From assembly GCF_900103125.1 (NCBI RefSeq), contig NZ_FNJV01000001.1:992001-1056000 (forward strand): 64,000 bases of DNA. The letters run 5' to 3'. Both the position numbers and the translations under genes were made by a program. Source of the DNA: Mucilaginibacter sp. OK268. Its GTDB lineage: Bacteria > Bacteroidota > Bacteroidia > Sphingobacteriales > Sphingobacteriaceae. Under the pieces are notes generated by a model that saw only the letters and a program-made list of their open reading frames with translations, did not search any database and was not told where the DNA came from. Positions 49,146 to 58,181 of this stretch are shown piece after piece (position 1 is the first letter of the stretch; each line of letters starts with the position of its first letter).

Positions 49146-52136
49146 TTATCTCAGGTCTTTTTTCCCAAAGTCAACAATAACTGGTGTCGCTACGCAGATA
49201 GATGAGTATGTTCCGAAGATCACACCGATCAATAATGCGAACGAGAATCCTTTGATCACGTCACCCCCAAATATGAACAACACGATCAATACGAATACCA
49301 CGGTTAAAGCGGTAATGATGGTACGGCTCAGGGTGCTGTTGATAGCCTGGTTAATTACTTCTTCAGGGTTATCAGTTTTTGCATGGTGCAGTTCCAGGAA
49401 CTCGCGAATCCTGTCAAACACTACCACGGTATCATTGATCGAGTAACCGATAACGGTTAATATCGCGGCAATGAACGCCTGGTCAATATCCAGTGAGAAT
49501 GGAAGTATACCTCTGAATAAAGAGAAGAATGATAATACCAATAACGCATCATGCGCGGTTGCTATCATTGCACCTAAACTGAACTGCCATTTGCGGAAAC
49601 GGATAAGAATATAAGCCGAGATCACAAATATGGCGAACAATACCGTATAGATAGCTGATGTTTTTAATTCATCGGCAACGGTGGCGCTCACTTTGGAGAA
49701 ACCTACTATATCCTTATCGGTTATACGGGTAGCATCTTTGGTCCCCAAAGCCTGGATCAATGTGCTCCTTACTTTAGAGTCAGTGGCGGCATTATTATCC
49801 CTGATCAACAAGTTGGTCGTGATGCTCATTTTATCGGCACCAAATGTTTTAACCTCTGTACTGCGACCTAATGTAGCGTCAACTGCATCGTGAATGGCTT
49901 CAGTAGTAACGGCTTTATTAGGGAAAGTAATGATATAGTTACGACCGCCTTCAAAATCCACACCATAGCTAAATCCGCGGGTAAAGATGGAAATTAAGCC
50001 TGCTAGTATGAATATACCCGAGAAAGCGTAAAACTTGAAACGATTTTTTACGAATTTAAAATTCGCGTTTTTGAACGTGTGTGAGCTCCATGGGTGAGAG
50101 AATTTAATGTCCCAGCCTTTATCAAGCATCCACTCAAATATAACCCTTGAGATCAGTAATGAACAGAACAATGAAGTAATGATACCGATCATCAACGTGG
50201 TAGCGAAACCTTGTATCGGGCCTGAACCAAAAATGAACAGGATCAAACCGGTTAAGAATGTGCTGATCTGTGAATCGAGAATAGACGGTAAAGCGTGTTT
50301 AAAGCCATCGGCTACAGCTATTCTTAATGATTTGCCTAAACCAAGTTCTTCACGAACACGTTCATAAACCAGTACGTTAGCATCAACCGCAATACCCAGT
50401 GTGAGTACAATACCTGCTATACCCGGTAAAGTTAATACCGCGCCTAAGCTGGTTAATACACCCATCAGGAAAAATATGTTGATGATAACCGCTACAACTG
50501 CTACGGTACCTGCACGGTTGTAATAAGCAATCATGAATATCAATACCACAACCAAACCTAATATACTTGAGGTAATACCGGCATTGATTGCTTCCTGACC
50601 TAATGACGGACCTACTACTGATTCTGATATGATGTGAGCAGGAGTAGGTAAACGACCAGCTTTTAATACGTTGGCCAAATCCTTGGTGTCCTCAATAGTA
50701 AAGTTTCCGGAAATAGAAGATACCCCACCAGAGATCTCATTCTGAACGTTTGGTGCAGAGTATACATTATCATCCAATACAATGGCTACCGCTTTTTTGT
50801 TGGTACCTGATGATGCCTCAGCAGTAACGGTACGCCATTTCTGGGCACCTTCTGAGTTCATGATCATAACAACCTCTGGATTTCCTTTAGGGTCATTATC
50901 GGCACGGGCGTCAGTGATCACATCGCCAGATAATACCGGGCCATTGTCAGCGCCCGTTAATTTGATGGCATATAATGCAAATGCTTTGTCCTTGTTGTTT
51001 TTTAATGGTTTTACTTCCCAAAGGAATTTTAGGTTACGTGGTATTACCGCTTGTACATCGGCGCTATGCAGGTACGAGTTAACTTTGGCTGTATCTCTTA
51101 GCGGAGCGTAACCTACAACTGGTCCCTGGCCTAATTGCTGCTGACCACTTGCATCCTGCCCAATGTTTGGAGACAATACCGAAAACAGTGGGTGCAATGC
51201 TGCAAATTGTGTTTTGCCGGCCAACGCTGTAGCAGATGTATCTTTAGCGGCATTTTTTTGAACCTTGCTCAATAATGAACCTGCTTTAGCTGCAGTATCA
51301 GTTTTAGCGGTAGCTGTTGTAGTTGCTTTAGCTTTTGATGAATCTGCTTTAGCTGTTTTGTTTTTTGCAGCCAGCAAGTTGTCAATATTGGCTATGTATT
51401 GATAAGCTTCGGTATTATCATAAGTTTCATAGAACTCCAGCTTGGCAGAACCTTGTAACAATTTACGAACACGCTCCGGTTCTTTTACACCAGGCAACTC
51501 AATCAGGATACGGTTTGAGCTTTGCTCTAACTGAATGTTAGGTTGCGTAACACCAAATTGGTTGATACGGGTATTTAAAACCGTGTATTCTTGTTTTACC
51601 GCTGTATTGGCCTGATCTTTCAAATAGGCTTGAACTTCGCTGTTAGATGCGTTAAACTTTAAGTGATCCTGATTATCCTTTGTTGAAAAGATAGCAGCCA
51701 GTTTACCGTTTGGATTCAGTTTCTCATACTCGCTAACAAATAACGAAATGAAATCTTTCTGATTGGTTTTAGCGTCAGCTTGTAATTTGTCGGCATTAGC
51801 CAATGCCTGGTTAAACACAACGTCTGGATTGTTGTTGGCAATTTTCCTTACCAGCTCGTCAAGCGAAATTTGCATGGTAACGTTCATCCCACCTTTAAGG
51901 TCGAGACCTAATGCCAATTCTCTTTGGAGAACGTATTGATAATTGTGTTTGAACAACGGATATACCGGCTGTGTCGACATCGAATCCAGATACGCTGTTT
52001 CTCTCTTAGGGTCACCCTTTGAATATACTTTGGCATCACTTTGAACTTTACGCGCCACCCACGTGAAAGATAGCTGGTATAAGCATACTACAGCCAGCAG
52101 AATGGCGAAAAATTTAATAACCCCTTTACCTTGCAT
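49146..52136 (-). CDS. secDF: Protein translocase subunit SecDF (fusion)
   Basis: Proton-driven accessory of the Sec translocon that pulls preproteins through the membrane. 996 residues with SecD and SecF fused, as usual in Bacteroidota. SecD half: TM1, periplasmic head with GLDLKGGMNVTMQI (about 78-91) and ITSSILGLVVVLIFMIAYY (about 541-559), then VLTLGIAVDANVLVYERVRE (about 598-617). SecF half from about residue 680: GVDFEGGRNYIITF (about 725), DALLVLSFFSLF and VIGYSINDTVVVFDRIRE (about 898-915). Twelve TM helices expected. Residues about 255-310 form a Lys/Ala/Thr-rich low-complexity insert in the periplasmic domain. Ends at a clear terminator; monocistronic. Confidence 0.96.
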   Translation of the reverse strand: MQGKGVIKFFAILLAVVCLYQLSFTWVARKVQSDAKVYSKGDPKRETAYLDSMSTQPVYPLFKHNYQYVLQRELALGLDLKGGMNVTMQISLDELVRKIANNNPDVVFNQALANADKLQADAKTNQKDFISLFVSEYEKLNPNGKLAAIFSTKDNQDHLKFNASNSEVQAYLKDQANTAVKQEYTVLNTRINQFGVTQPNIQLEQSSNRILIELPGVKEPERVRKLLQGSAKLEFYETYDNTEAYQYIANIDNLLAAKNKTAKADSSKAKATTTATAKTDTAAKAGSLLSKVQKNAAKDTSATALAGKTQFAALHPLFSVLSPNIGQDASGQQQLGQGPVVGYAPLRDTAKVNSYLHSADVQAVIPRNLKFLWEVKPLKNNKDKAFALYAIKLTGADNGPVLSGDVITDARADNDPKGNPEVVMIMNSEGAQKWRTVTAEASSGTNKKAVAIVLDDNVYSAPNVQNEISGGVSSISGNFTIEDTKDLANVLKAGRLPTPAHIISESVVGPSLGQEAINAGITSSILGLVVVLIFMIAYYNRAGTVAVVAVIINIFFLMGVLTSLGAVLTLPGIAGIVLTLGIAVDANVLVYERVREELGLGKSLRIAVADGFKHALPSILDSQISTFLTGLILFIFGSGPIQGFATTLMIGIITSLFCSLLISRVIFEWMLDKGWDIKFSHPWSSHTFKNANFKFVKNRFKFYAFSGIFILAGLISIFTRGFSYGVDFEGGRNYIITFPNKAVTTEAIHDAVDATLGRSTEVKTFGADKMSITTNLLIRDNNAATDSKVRSTLIQALGTKDATRITDKDIVGFSKVSATVADELKTSAIYTVLFAIFVISAYILIRFRKWQFSLGAMIATAHDALLVLSFFSLFRGILPFSLDIDQAFIAAILTVIGYSINDTVVVFDRIREFLELHHAKTDNPEEVINQAINSTLSRTIITALTVVFVLIVLFIFGGDVIKGFSFALLIGVIFGTYSSICVATPVIVDFGKKDLR

Positions 52137-52251
52137 CGAATTATAATATGTAATTAATTAGTTTATAAGCTTTTTTTTAATAAGACGGCAAATCTAATAA
52201 AATTTCGCAAGCATGAAATTTTAAATTAAAACAATTTGATGACAGAAAATG

Positions 52252-52734
52252 TTAGCGGCGTTCCATCGTGATGAAGGAGTACCTGTACTTGTTTTTCTCA
52301 TCGGGCTCAAAATTTTCCCGTTCCGTCTCTTTCCAATCCTGAGGATCCAACTCCGGGAAAAAAGTATCCCCATCAAAATCCTGGTCGATCACGGTTAAAT
52401 AAATACGATCCGTAAGCGGAATGGCTTGCCGGTAAATCTGGGCGCCACCAACAATAAATACCTCATTCTCGCCGGCGCAAAGCTCAAGAGCATCTTCTAT
52501 AGAGCCTGCAACTTCACAGCCTTCAATAGTGATGGACTGCTGGGTTACTACTATGTTACGGCGTTTGGGTAATGGTTTACCAACCGACTCGTAGGTCTTA
52601 CGCCCCATGATCACGGTATGCCCGGTGGTGATATCTTTAAAATGTTTCAGATCATTTGGTAAATACCAAAGTAATTTATTGTCCTTGCCTATAGCATGGT
52701 TTTTGGCTGTGGCAACTATGATGGATGTAGTCAT
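52252..52734 (-). CDS. folA: Dihydrofolate reductase
   Basis: Reduces dihydrofolate to tetrahydrofolate with NADPH, cytoplasmic. 160 residues, normal length. Motifs: AKNHAIGKDNKLLWYLPNDL (about 10-29, with the catalytic Asp in LPND), GHTVIMGRKTYESVGKPLP (about 42-60), and FIVGGAQIYRQAI (about 93-105) in the NADPH region. Downstream of thyA on the same strand (thyA-folA order), separated by a 222-nt spacer with a dispersed repeat, so the usual thyA-folA pairing is kept but interrupted. Confidence 0.96.
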   Translation of the reverse strand: MTTSIIVATAKNHAIGKDNKLLWYLPNDLKHFKDITTGHTVIMGRKTYESVGKPLPKRRNIVVTQQSITIEGCEVAGSIEDALELCAGENEVFIVGGAQIYRQAIPLTDRIYLTVIDQDFDGDTFFPELDPQDWKETERENFEPDEKNKYRYSFITMERR

Positions 52735-52800
52735 TGATTCATTAGTATCATTGGTTCAATAGTTCATTGGTATTGCCCCAGTCATGTAATTTTACCATCA

Positions 52801-52882
52801 CGTCATTGCGAGGAACGAAGCAATCCCTAACTATACAGAGCGACCCTGTAAATCGGGGATTGCTTCGTGCCTCGCAATGACG
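52801..52882. repeat. CGTCATTGCGAGG inverted repeat, copy 2
   Basis: CGTCATTGCGAGGAACGAAG and CTTCGTGCCTCGCAATGACG form long arms around AATCCC...GGGATT; same family as 11444-11530. It occupies the thyA-folA spacer. Confidence 0.88.
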
Positions 52883-52956
52883 CGCGGTTGATAATTGTTG
52901 TAAGATTAATGAAATTCTGTTAATTTTTAAATTCGGAAAATTCTGATTCAGACAAT

Positions 52957-53778
52957 CTACACCGCCACCGCAGCCTTGATATGCGGCCATGGATCATAGT
53001 TCTCCAAAGTAAAATCTTCAAACTTAAAAGCGAAGATGTCTTTAACTTCGGGATTGATCTTCATGGTTGGTAATGGGCGTGGTTCGCGGCTCAGCTGCAA
53101 ACGGGCCTGATCCATGTGGTTATTGTACAGGTGGGCATCTCCAAAAGTGTGGATGAAATCGCCATAATCCAGATCACAAACTTGGGCCATCATCATGGTC
53201 AACAAAGAGTAGGATGCAATATTGAACGGCACACCCAAAAATATATCGGCACTTCTTTGATAAAGCTGACAAGACAACTTACCCTTCAATTCCCCCTTCA
53301 AGGGGTTAGGGGGCTCCACGTAAAACTGGAAAAGACTGTGGCAAGGTGGTAGTGCCATCTGGTTCACATCGGCAACATTCCATGCCGATACGATCATGCG
53401 GCGCGAGTCGGGATTATTTTTAATTTGGTTTACCACCTGGGTTATCTGGTCAATGTGGCCTCCATCGGGTTTTGGCCACGAGCGCCATTGATAACCGTAC
53501 ACCGGGCCGAGATTACCTTCGGCATCGGCCCACTCATCCCAGATGCGAACGCCGTTTTCTTTCAGATAGCTGATATTGGTGTCGCCACTCAAAAACCAGA
53601 TCAATTCGTGAATGATGGATTTGAGGTGTAATTTTTTGGTGGTCACCATTGGGAAACCATCTTTAAGATTGAAACGCATCTGGTAGCCAAACACACTTAC
53701 CGTACCGGTTCCTGTCCTGTCATGCTTTTGCGCTCCGGTTTCCATCACATGGCTCATCAAATCGAGATACTGTTTCAT
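52957..53778 (-). CDS. thyA: Thymidylate synthase with repeat-derived insertion
   Basis: Methylates dUMP to dTMP using methylene-tetrahydrofolate. 273 residues against 264 for the E. coli enzyme. Motifs: [19 protein letters not shown] (about 20-38), catalytic Cys 146 in [27 protein letters not shown] (about 183-197) and [20 protein letters not shown] (about 215-234). The family runs [16 protein letters not shown], with two residues before GKL. Here eleven residues ([11 protein letters not shown], 155-165) stand there, a net gain of about nine, encoded by CCCCCTAACCCC...GGGGG, the same type as an intergenic repeat at 49005. The reading frame is kept and downstream active-site motifs are intact, so the enzyme is probably functional. 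folA follows. Confidence 0.96.
   Translation of the reverse strand: MKQYLDLMSHVMETGAQKHDRTGTGTVSVFGYQMRFNLKDGFPMVTTKKLHLKSIIHELIWFLSGDTNISYLKENGVRIWDEWADAEGNLGPVYGYQWRSWPKPDGGHIDQITQVVNQIKNNPDSRRMIVSAWNVADVNQMALPPCHSLFQFYVEPPNPLKGELKGKLSCQLYQRSADIFLGVPFNIASYSLLTMMMAQVCDLDYGDFIHTFGDAHLYNNHMDQARLQLSREPRPLPTMKINPEVKDIFAFKFEDFTLENYDPWPHIKAAVAV
53284..53316 (-). repeat. In-frame palindromic repeat inside thyA
   Basis: On the minus strand GAGCCCCCTAACCCC then TTGAAGGGGGAATTGAAG: a GGGG/CCCC palindrome resembling the dispersed repeat at 49005-49082. It encodes [11 protein letters not shown], absent from ordinary thymidylate synthases. Confidence 0.75.
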
Positions 53779-53884
53779 TTTTTTGGTTGATTAAATTACT
53801 TGTTGATTGGGAGAGTGGTTGGATTGGGGTGATTAAGTTTTGAAGAACCTAATGAACTCATGAACCGTTGAACCAATGAACAAA

Positions 53885-53917
53885 TTTCAAAAGGCAAAGA
53901 AAAATAATCTAATTTTG
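53885..53917 (+). promoter_or_regulatory. Candidate promoter of ispE
   Basis: TTTC (53885-53888), 21-bp spacer and TAATTTTG (53910-53917), close to the TTTG/TAnnTTTG consensus, 48 nt before the chosen ATG. Confidence 0.45.
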
Positions 53918-53965
53918 GTATCCTAACAGATGTGCAAAAATACAAGCGGTGTTAGTCTTTTTTCT

Positions 53966-54769
53966 ATGATCCTTTTTCCGAACGCAAAAATAAACATTGG
54001 CCTGAACATTATCGAACGCCGGCCCGACGGTTATCATAATCTGGAAACCATTTTTTACCCTATCAATATTAAAGATGCTCTTGAAGTTGTGGTAAGCGAT
54101 AAACTGAGTTTTGAGTCTTCCGGTTTGGAGATCCCGGGCAGGGTAGAGGACAACCTGTGCATTAAAGGTTATCATTTATTAAAAAATGACCATAACCTGC
54201 CACCAGTGAGTATTCATCTCCATAAAAATATCCCGATAGGGGCCGGACTGGGCGGGGGCTCGGCTGATGCTGCTTATTTTATTAGGCTGATGAATCAGCA
54301 ATTTGAACTCGGGCTGTCTGTTGCTGAAATGACCGGTTATGCGCGCAGGCTTGGTGCCGACTGTGCTTTCTTTATCGAAAATAAACCTGTATTCGCTTTT
54401 GAGATGGGTGATGAATTTGAATCGATCAAATTGGATCTGTCTAACTATAAAATTGCTTTGGTGATGCCGGATGTTCACATATCAACTGCCGAAGCTTTCA
54501 GAGGGATTAAACCATCCCCCGCAAAAGAATCATTGTTTGATCTGATCGCTGAGCCGATTACCGAATGGAGAAAATTCATCAAAAATGATTTCGAAGCATC
54601 GATATTTAAAAATCATGTAGAAATACGGGGCGTTAAAGCAGCCTTGTATGAAGCCGGTGCCATCTACGCCAGTATGAGCGGGAGTGGAGCCTCGGTATTT
54701 GGCATATTTGAACAAACGCCCAACCTGCAACATCTGGAAGCAGAGAACGAGGTGTTTTATGATGTATAG
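53966..54769 (+). CDS. ispE: 4-diphosphocytidyl-2-C-methyl-D-erythritol kinase
   Basis: Fourth enzyme of the MEP isoprenoid pathway, phosphorylating CDP-methylerythritol. 267 residues from the ATG at 53966; the frame is open 12 codons upstream (ATG at 53930), but the family starts at FPNAKINIGLNI, so the internal ATG is preferred. GHMP-kinase motifs: AKINIGLNIIERRPDGYHNL (about 6-25), IPIGAGLGGGSADAAYFI (about 89-106) and the C-terminal SMSGSGASVFGIF (about 235-247). The only plus-strand core gene in its neighbourhood. Identification secure. Confidence 0.95.
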   Translation: MILFPNAKINIGLNIIERRPDGYHNLETIFYPINIKDALEVVVSDKLSFESSGLEIPGRVEDNLCIKGYHLLKNDHNLPPVSIHLHKNIPIGAGLGGGSADAAYFIRLMNQQFELGLSVAEMTGYARRLGADCAFFIENKPVFAFEMGDEFESIKLDLSNYKIALVMPDVHISTAEAFRGIKPSPAKESLFDLIAEPITEWRKFIKNDFEASIFKNHVEIRGVKAALYEAGAIYASMSGSGASVFGIFEQTPNLQHLEAENEVFYDV

Positions 54770-54772
54770 TAA

Positions 54773-54913
54773 AGCATAATCCTTGAACAGGCGGCCCATT
54801 TTGTTACAAAAAGTGGGTTTACATGGTTTACATATTTTATGGTTAACTATTAATATAATTAATTGATAATCAATAAATTATGTTAAATATGCAGTGATTT
54901 AATGTAAACCATG
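54773..54913. repeat. TTTACATGG dispersed repeat, copy 2
   Basis: ATCCTTGAACAGGCGG, AAAAAGTGGGTTTACATGG, ATATTTTATGG, an AT-rich centre and a terminal TGTAAACCATG: same block order as 15532-15688, with diverged centre. Confidence 0.75.
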
Positions 54914-54963
54914 ATTTGTCTGAATTTAAGTCCCTCTCAGGGGACTCTGCGTTTGTATCACCA

Positions 54964-55048
54964 CGCGTCATTGCGAGGCACGAAGCAATCCCAATAAGCA
55001 GAGCCGCTCTGTAGGTCGTGGATTGCCACGCTATCGCTCGCAATGACG
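54964..55048. repeat. CGTCATTGCGAGG inverted repeat, copy 3
   Basis: Left arm CGCGTCATTGCGAGGCACGA identical to the 11444 copy; the right arm is the variant GATTGCCACGCTATCGCTCG followed by CAATGACG. The 54770-55071 spacer is made almost entirely of this and the preceding element. Confidence 0.85.
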
Positions 55049-55071
55049 AGAAGGAGATAAATTCCCCTTAA

Positions 55072-55959
55072 TCAAACTCCCGCGTCTTCGCTTACGCCCC
55101 GTCCAATAGCCTCTACCCAATCGGTCTCGCCCCAGCCTTTTGCCATAGCGCTCAATAAGCGGCTGTGTAAGGTATTTACAAGTGGCATGGGTGTCTGACT
55201 TGCCTGGGATAATTTAAATGCAAGACGCGCGTCCTTATAGCCTAATTTTGATTTGAAACCTACGGGTTGGTATTGCTTGTTGGCGATAGCCCGGCCATAA
55301 TTTTGAAAAATAGGGACATTGAACAGTGTCGATCCGAAAAAGTTGGCTACCTGTGCCCGGTCCAGTCCGTTCTTCTCTGCAAGGGTATAAGCCTCCGCCA
55401 TGAGTTCCATCGAAGCCATGATCATAAAATTACCTGCAATTTTTATCACGTTTGCTCCACCAGCCGATTCGCCAAAATCTATCACGCCCTGGCCAAGGCA
55501 ATCCAGTACTGGTCTGGCTGTGTTCTTGGCATGCTGATCGCCGGATACGCATATCCAGAGTTTACGGGCCTCTGCGGCCTCGGCCCGGCCAAATATCGGA
55601 GCGGCCAGATAGTGACTGCCGGCTTCTTCATGAAGCAGGGTAAGTTGCTCAGATGTTTCTGGTGAAACGGTGCTCATGGAAATGTGCAGGGCATGCTCGG
55701 GCAATTTTTCCAATATGCCCTGATCTCCCAGGGTTATTTCTTTCAGCACTTCGTCGTCCGAAAGTATCGTGATCACGATGTGGACGCCTTCGGATGCATC
55801 AGCAGGCGTTTGGCATTTGGTAACGTATGCGGGATTGAGCTCATCTATTTTTGAAAGGGTGCGATTATAAACTTGTAAATGATAACCCGACTTGATGAGA
55901 TTTTGTGCCATAGGTATGCCTATGTTACCGAGGCCGATAAATCCGATTTTCTTTTCCAT
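55072..55959 (-). CDS. NAD(P)-dependent 3-hydroxyisobutyrate-dehydrogenase-family oxidoreductase
   Basis: A 295-residue beta-hydroxyacid dehydrogenase. N-terminal Rossmann fold GFIGLGNIGIPMAQNLIKSG (about 6-25). Substrate-site Ser/Thr: STVSPETSEQL (about 96-106), APIFGRAEAAEARKL (about 120-134). The catalytic Lys is in SAGGANVIKIAGNFMIMASM (Lys about 172). The family includes 3-hydroxyisobutyrate, tartronate-semialdehyde and succinic-semialdehyde (GLYR-type) reductases. PIFGRAEAAEARKLW is typical of the imine-reductase-like or GLYR-type subgroup, but specificity is uncertain. It precedes the LapA-like gene on the same strand in gene order but is downstream in transcription (LapA first, 15-nt gap). 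Confidence 0.87.
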   Translation of the reverse strand: MEKKIGFIGLGNIGIPMAQNLIKSGYHLQVYNRTLSKIDELNPAYVTKCQTPADASEGVHIVITILSDDEVLKEITLGDQGILEKLPEHALHISMSTVSPETSEQLTLLHEEAGSHYLAAPIFGRAEAAEARKLWICVSGDQHAKNTARPVLDCLGQGVIDFGESAGGANVIKIAGNFMIMASMELMAEAYTLAEKNGLDRAQVANFFGSTLFNVPIFQNYGRAIANKQYQPVGFKSKLGYKDARLAFKLSQASQTPMPLVNTLHSRLLSAMAKGWGETDWVEAIGRGVSEDAGV

Positions 55960-55974
55960 GATTGTTATTGGATG

Positions 55975-56253
55975 TTAGCTGATATACTCTCTGTCTTCGT
56001 CGCTTAGTGTATTAGGGTCTTCTTTCTTGTGGATGTTGTCATGATAGCCCTCAATGTCAAATTTTGCTTTTTTAGGTCGACCAACAAGCCAGCCTAAAAT
56101 AAAAGCCACCACGGCTACCACTGCCATCATCGTCAATTTTGAAATATAAAAATTGGAGAATAAAAAGGCGAACGGAACCTTGTCTGTGTTTTGTACCAAT
56201 GCTGCTGTGAGCAAAATGGTGATAACTATTATGGTGATTGTTTTAATGCTCAT
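55975..56253 (-). CDS. LapA-like (DUF1049) small membrane protein
   Basis: A 92-residue inner-membrane protein with two hydrophobic helices (about 3-20, KTITIIVITILLTAALVQNT; and about 38-60, MMAVVAVVAFILGWLVGRP) separated by FAFLFSNFYISK, the LapA/DUF1049 pattern, and a charged tail ending DEDREYIS. The ATG at 56253 is chosen; the longer frame adds nothing family-like. In E. coli LapA acts with LapB in controlling LPS synthesis, but no lapB is adjacent here. It probably begins a two-gene transcript with the oxidoreductase. Confidence 0.8.
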   Translation of the reverse strand: MSIKTITIIVITILLTAALVQNTDKVPFAFLFSNFYISKLTMMAVVAVVAFILGWLVGRPKKAKFDIEGYHDNIHKKEDPNTLSDEDREYIS

Positions 56254-57278
56254 GACGATTTGGTTTAACAGTTTATACAATATCCGGTTTTTAAATCTTT
56301 ATTAAAAATCATTTTCGTTTAGCGCTTTGTAAAAACTGAAAAACATGGAGGGAGTAGGTGGTTAAAAATGGAGCACCTGAAAATTGGTTTTCGATCATCG
56401 TGAAAAAAATAGAAACGATTTTTGATGGTTTTAAATTTTAAGCCCGGAAGAAAACCGACCGAAATGAAACCGTGATTTTGAGAGGTTCGGGATCACTGAA
56501 TCAAATCCTGATTTGACAATCCTGTTTCTTCTACTTTTTGATTGGTCTTATCAGCTCTATCACCATGTTCTCCGGCCCGAAAACAGACAGCTGCTGCTCC
56601 GCTGAGAATCCAAAAAATTTCACCGGATTAAATTTTTTGTATACAACTGGGGATGTCTGGCCAATTTTACTTCACTCCTTATTTTTAAGTTCATAACACT
56701 ATCTGTGAACTTTTAAGCCAATCCTCTTATCTGTAGTTGTTAGTTATATAATTACTTTTATTTATCTGAATATTAAGTATATAAATACATTATTTATGCG
56801 TATGGATTTTTATTGCTAATTTTTTTAGTTTTTTGTTGTTTTAGTTAAATCTATTTTGTTTAACTCTTACTTTTGATAATTAAATTAAATATTTGATTAT
56901 TAAAGTTTTATATATTTTATAAAATAACTATTTCCAAAGTTTTTGAATTGAAATTTTGCTTAAAAAGTAGCTTAAGATGTATTTTTATGTAATTGCCTGT
57001 TTTTTTATTTGTTACACTAACTAAAAAATGAATTTTGGCGCTGTTGTGCGCAAAGATGTTTAAACGGTGCCAAACCTGTCGAAAAATAATAATGCCTTAC
57101 AGGGCTTAAAAATGGCTTTCAAAACCAGGGGCTTTCTATCCCCTACCAGGGTATGTCGGCATTAAAAACAGAAGGAAATGGGGCTGGATTTTGTGGTTTT
57201 ATGAAGGCAATAGCTGGGGGTAAATTGTCCGATATTTACAAAGAAATAAAACCGCAGGAAGCGAAAAAAGAAGAATTA
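56254..57278. other. One-kilobase AT-rich gap without a convincing gene
   Basis: No supported gene. A patch at 56531-56671 (minus strand) stays open for 47 codons and encodes a protein-like segment including FFGFSAEQQLSVFGPEN, but has no good start codon. The middle (56700-57020) is very AT-rich (T-runs, many TTTAT). From 57030 there are only short frames. It may be a decayed gene island; no terminal repeats of an insertion sequence are seen. Confidence 0.6.
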
Positions 57279-58181
57279 TTATCTTGATCTTCTCTTACTG
57301 ATTTGTTTTCGGGCTACCGGATATAGGAATATCGTAGACAAAATAATGACTGCTCCTACCCAGAAACCCACCGTCATTTTGTTCATATCACCAAAAAAAA
57401 TAAACGACATCAGGATGCCATACACCGGTTCGAGGTTAGTGATGAGTGCTACTTTGAAAGCCGAAAGTTCGCGCATTACAGATACTCCCGCAACATAGGC
57501 AAGCGACGTGCAAATGGTGCCAAGCAGCACCAGGTATCCAATGTCGCTGGGTTTTAAAAGGAGTGGTCTGTTAAATCCATTGGTTAATAAAAGGTATATG
57601 GAGATCCATAAAAACGCGCCGGTTAGTTCATAAAAAGCAATGATAGGGGCCTCATGTTTCTTTACGAATTTTGAATTGATGATCGAAAAAAGACTGGCGC
57701 AAACGGCGCTTGCAAGCCCGGTAATGATACCCTTAGTGTAATGTGATTCAAATTTGAATATTAAAACAATGCCGGTTATGATCAGCAATCCGGCCATTAT
57801 CTCCAGTTTTGAGATCTTTGTTTTATTCAATAAAGGCTCAAATATCGCCGTAAATAAAGTAATGCTGGAGAGGCAAACCAGCGTTACAGGAACGGTAGAT
57901 AACTTGATAGAAGCAAAAAAAAGTACCCAATGACCGCCCACTAAAGCGCCCGTAAAGGCCATTTTTAGAAAGGTTTTTTGATCAACTTTGATAGCTGTTC
58001 TGTTAAAATTGAAGTATAAAAACAGCGATATCACGGCAATCATTACCCTGTACCACACCAGTTGTACTGCCGAAATGGTAATAAGATTGCCCAAAATACC
58101 GGTAAATCCCCAGATAAAAACAGTGAAATGGAGTATAATTAAGTTCTTGTTAAGGCTTCCTTTGCTACTGTTTGTAACCAC
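57279..58181 (-). CDS. EamA/DMT-family transporter
   Basis: A 300-residue polytopic membrane protein with about ten TM helices in two EamA-type halves, first half LHFTVFIWGFTGILGNL (about 17-33), second half LTGAFLWISIYLLLTNG (about 184) and LEPVYGILMSFIFFGD (about 248-263), the typical Pro-x-x-x-x-hydrophobic-G-D end of these permeases. The substrate (amino acid or metabolite export) is unknown. Start is GTG at 58181, sharing one base with the TAG of lptF/G upstream (TAGTG), so translation is coupled. Last gene of the tgt-lptF/G-EamA run. Confidence 0.88.
   Translation of the reverse strand: MVTNSSKGSLNKNLIILHFTVFIWGFTGILGNLITISAVQLVWYRVMIAVISLFLYFNFNRTAIKVDQKTFLKMAFTGALVGGHWVLFFASIKLSTVPVTLVCLSSITLFTAIFEPLLNKTKISKLEIMAGLLIITGIVLIFKFESHYTKGIITGLASAVCASLFSIINSKFVKKHEAPIIAFYELTGAFLWISIYLLLTNGFNRPLLLKPSDIGYLVLLGTICTSLAYVAGVSVMRELSAFKVALITNLEPVYGILMSFIFFGDMNKMTVGFWVGAVIILSTIFLYPVARKQISKRRSR

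Noticed and set aside
57153..57303. Short plus-strand frame starting MSALKTEGNG, in the gap before the EamA gene
   Set aside because: It is short, runs into the 3' end of the convergent EamA gene, has no recognisable motif and ends in a hydrophobic tail typical of a chance frame.
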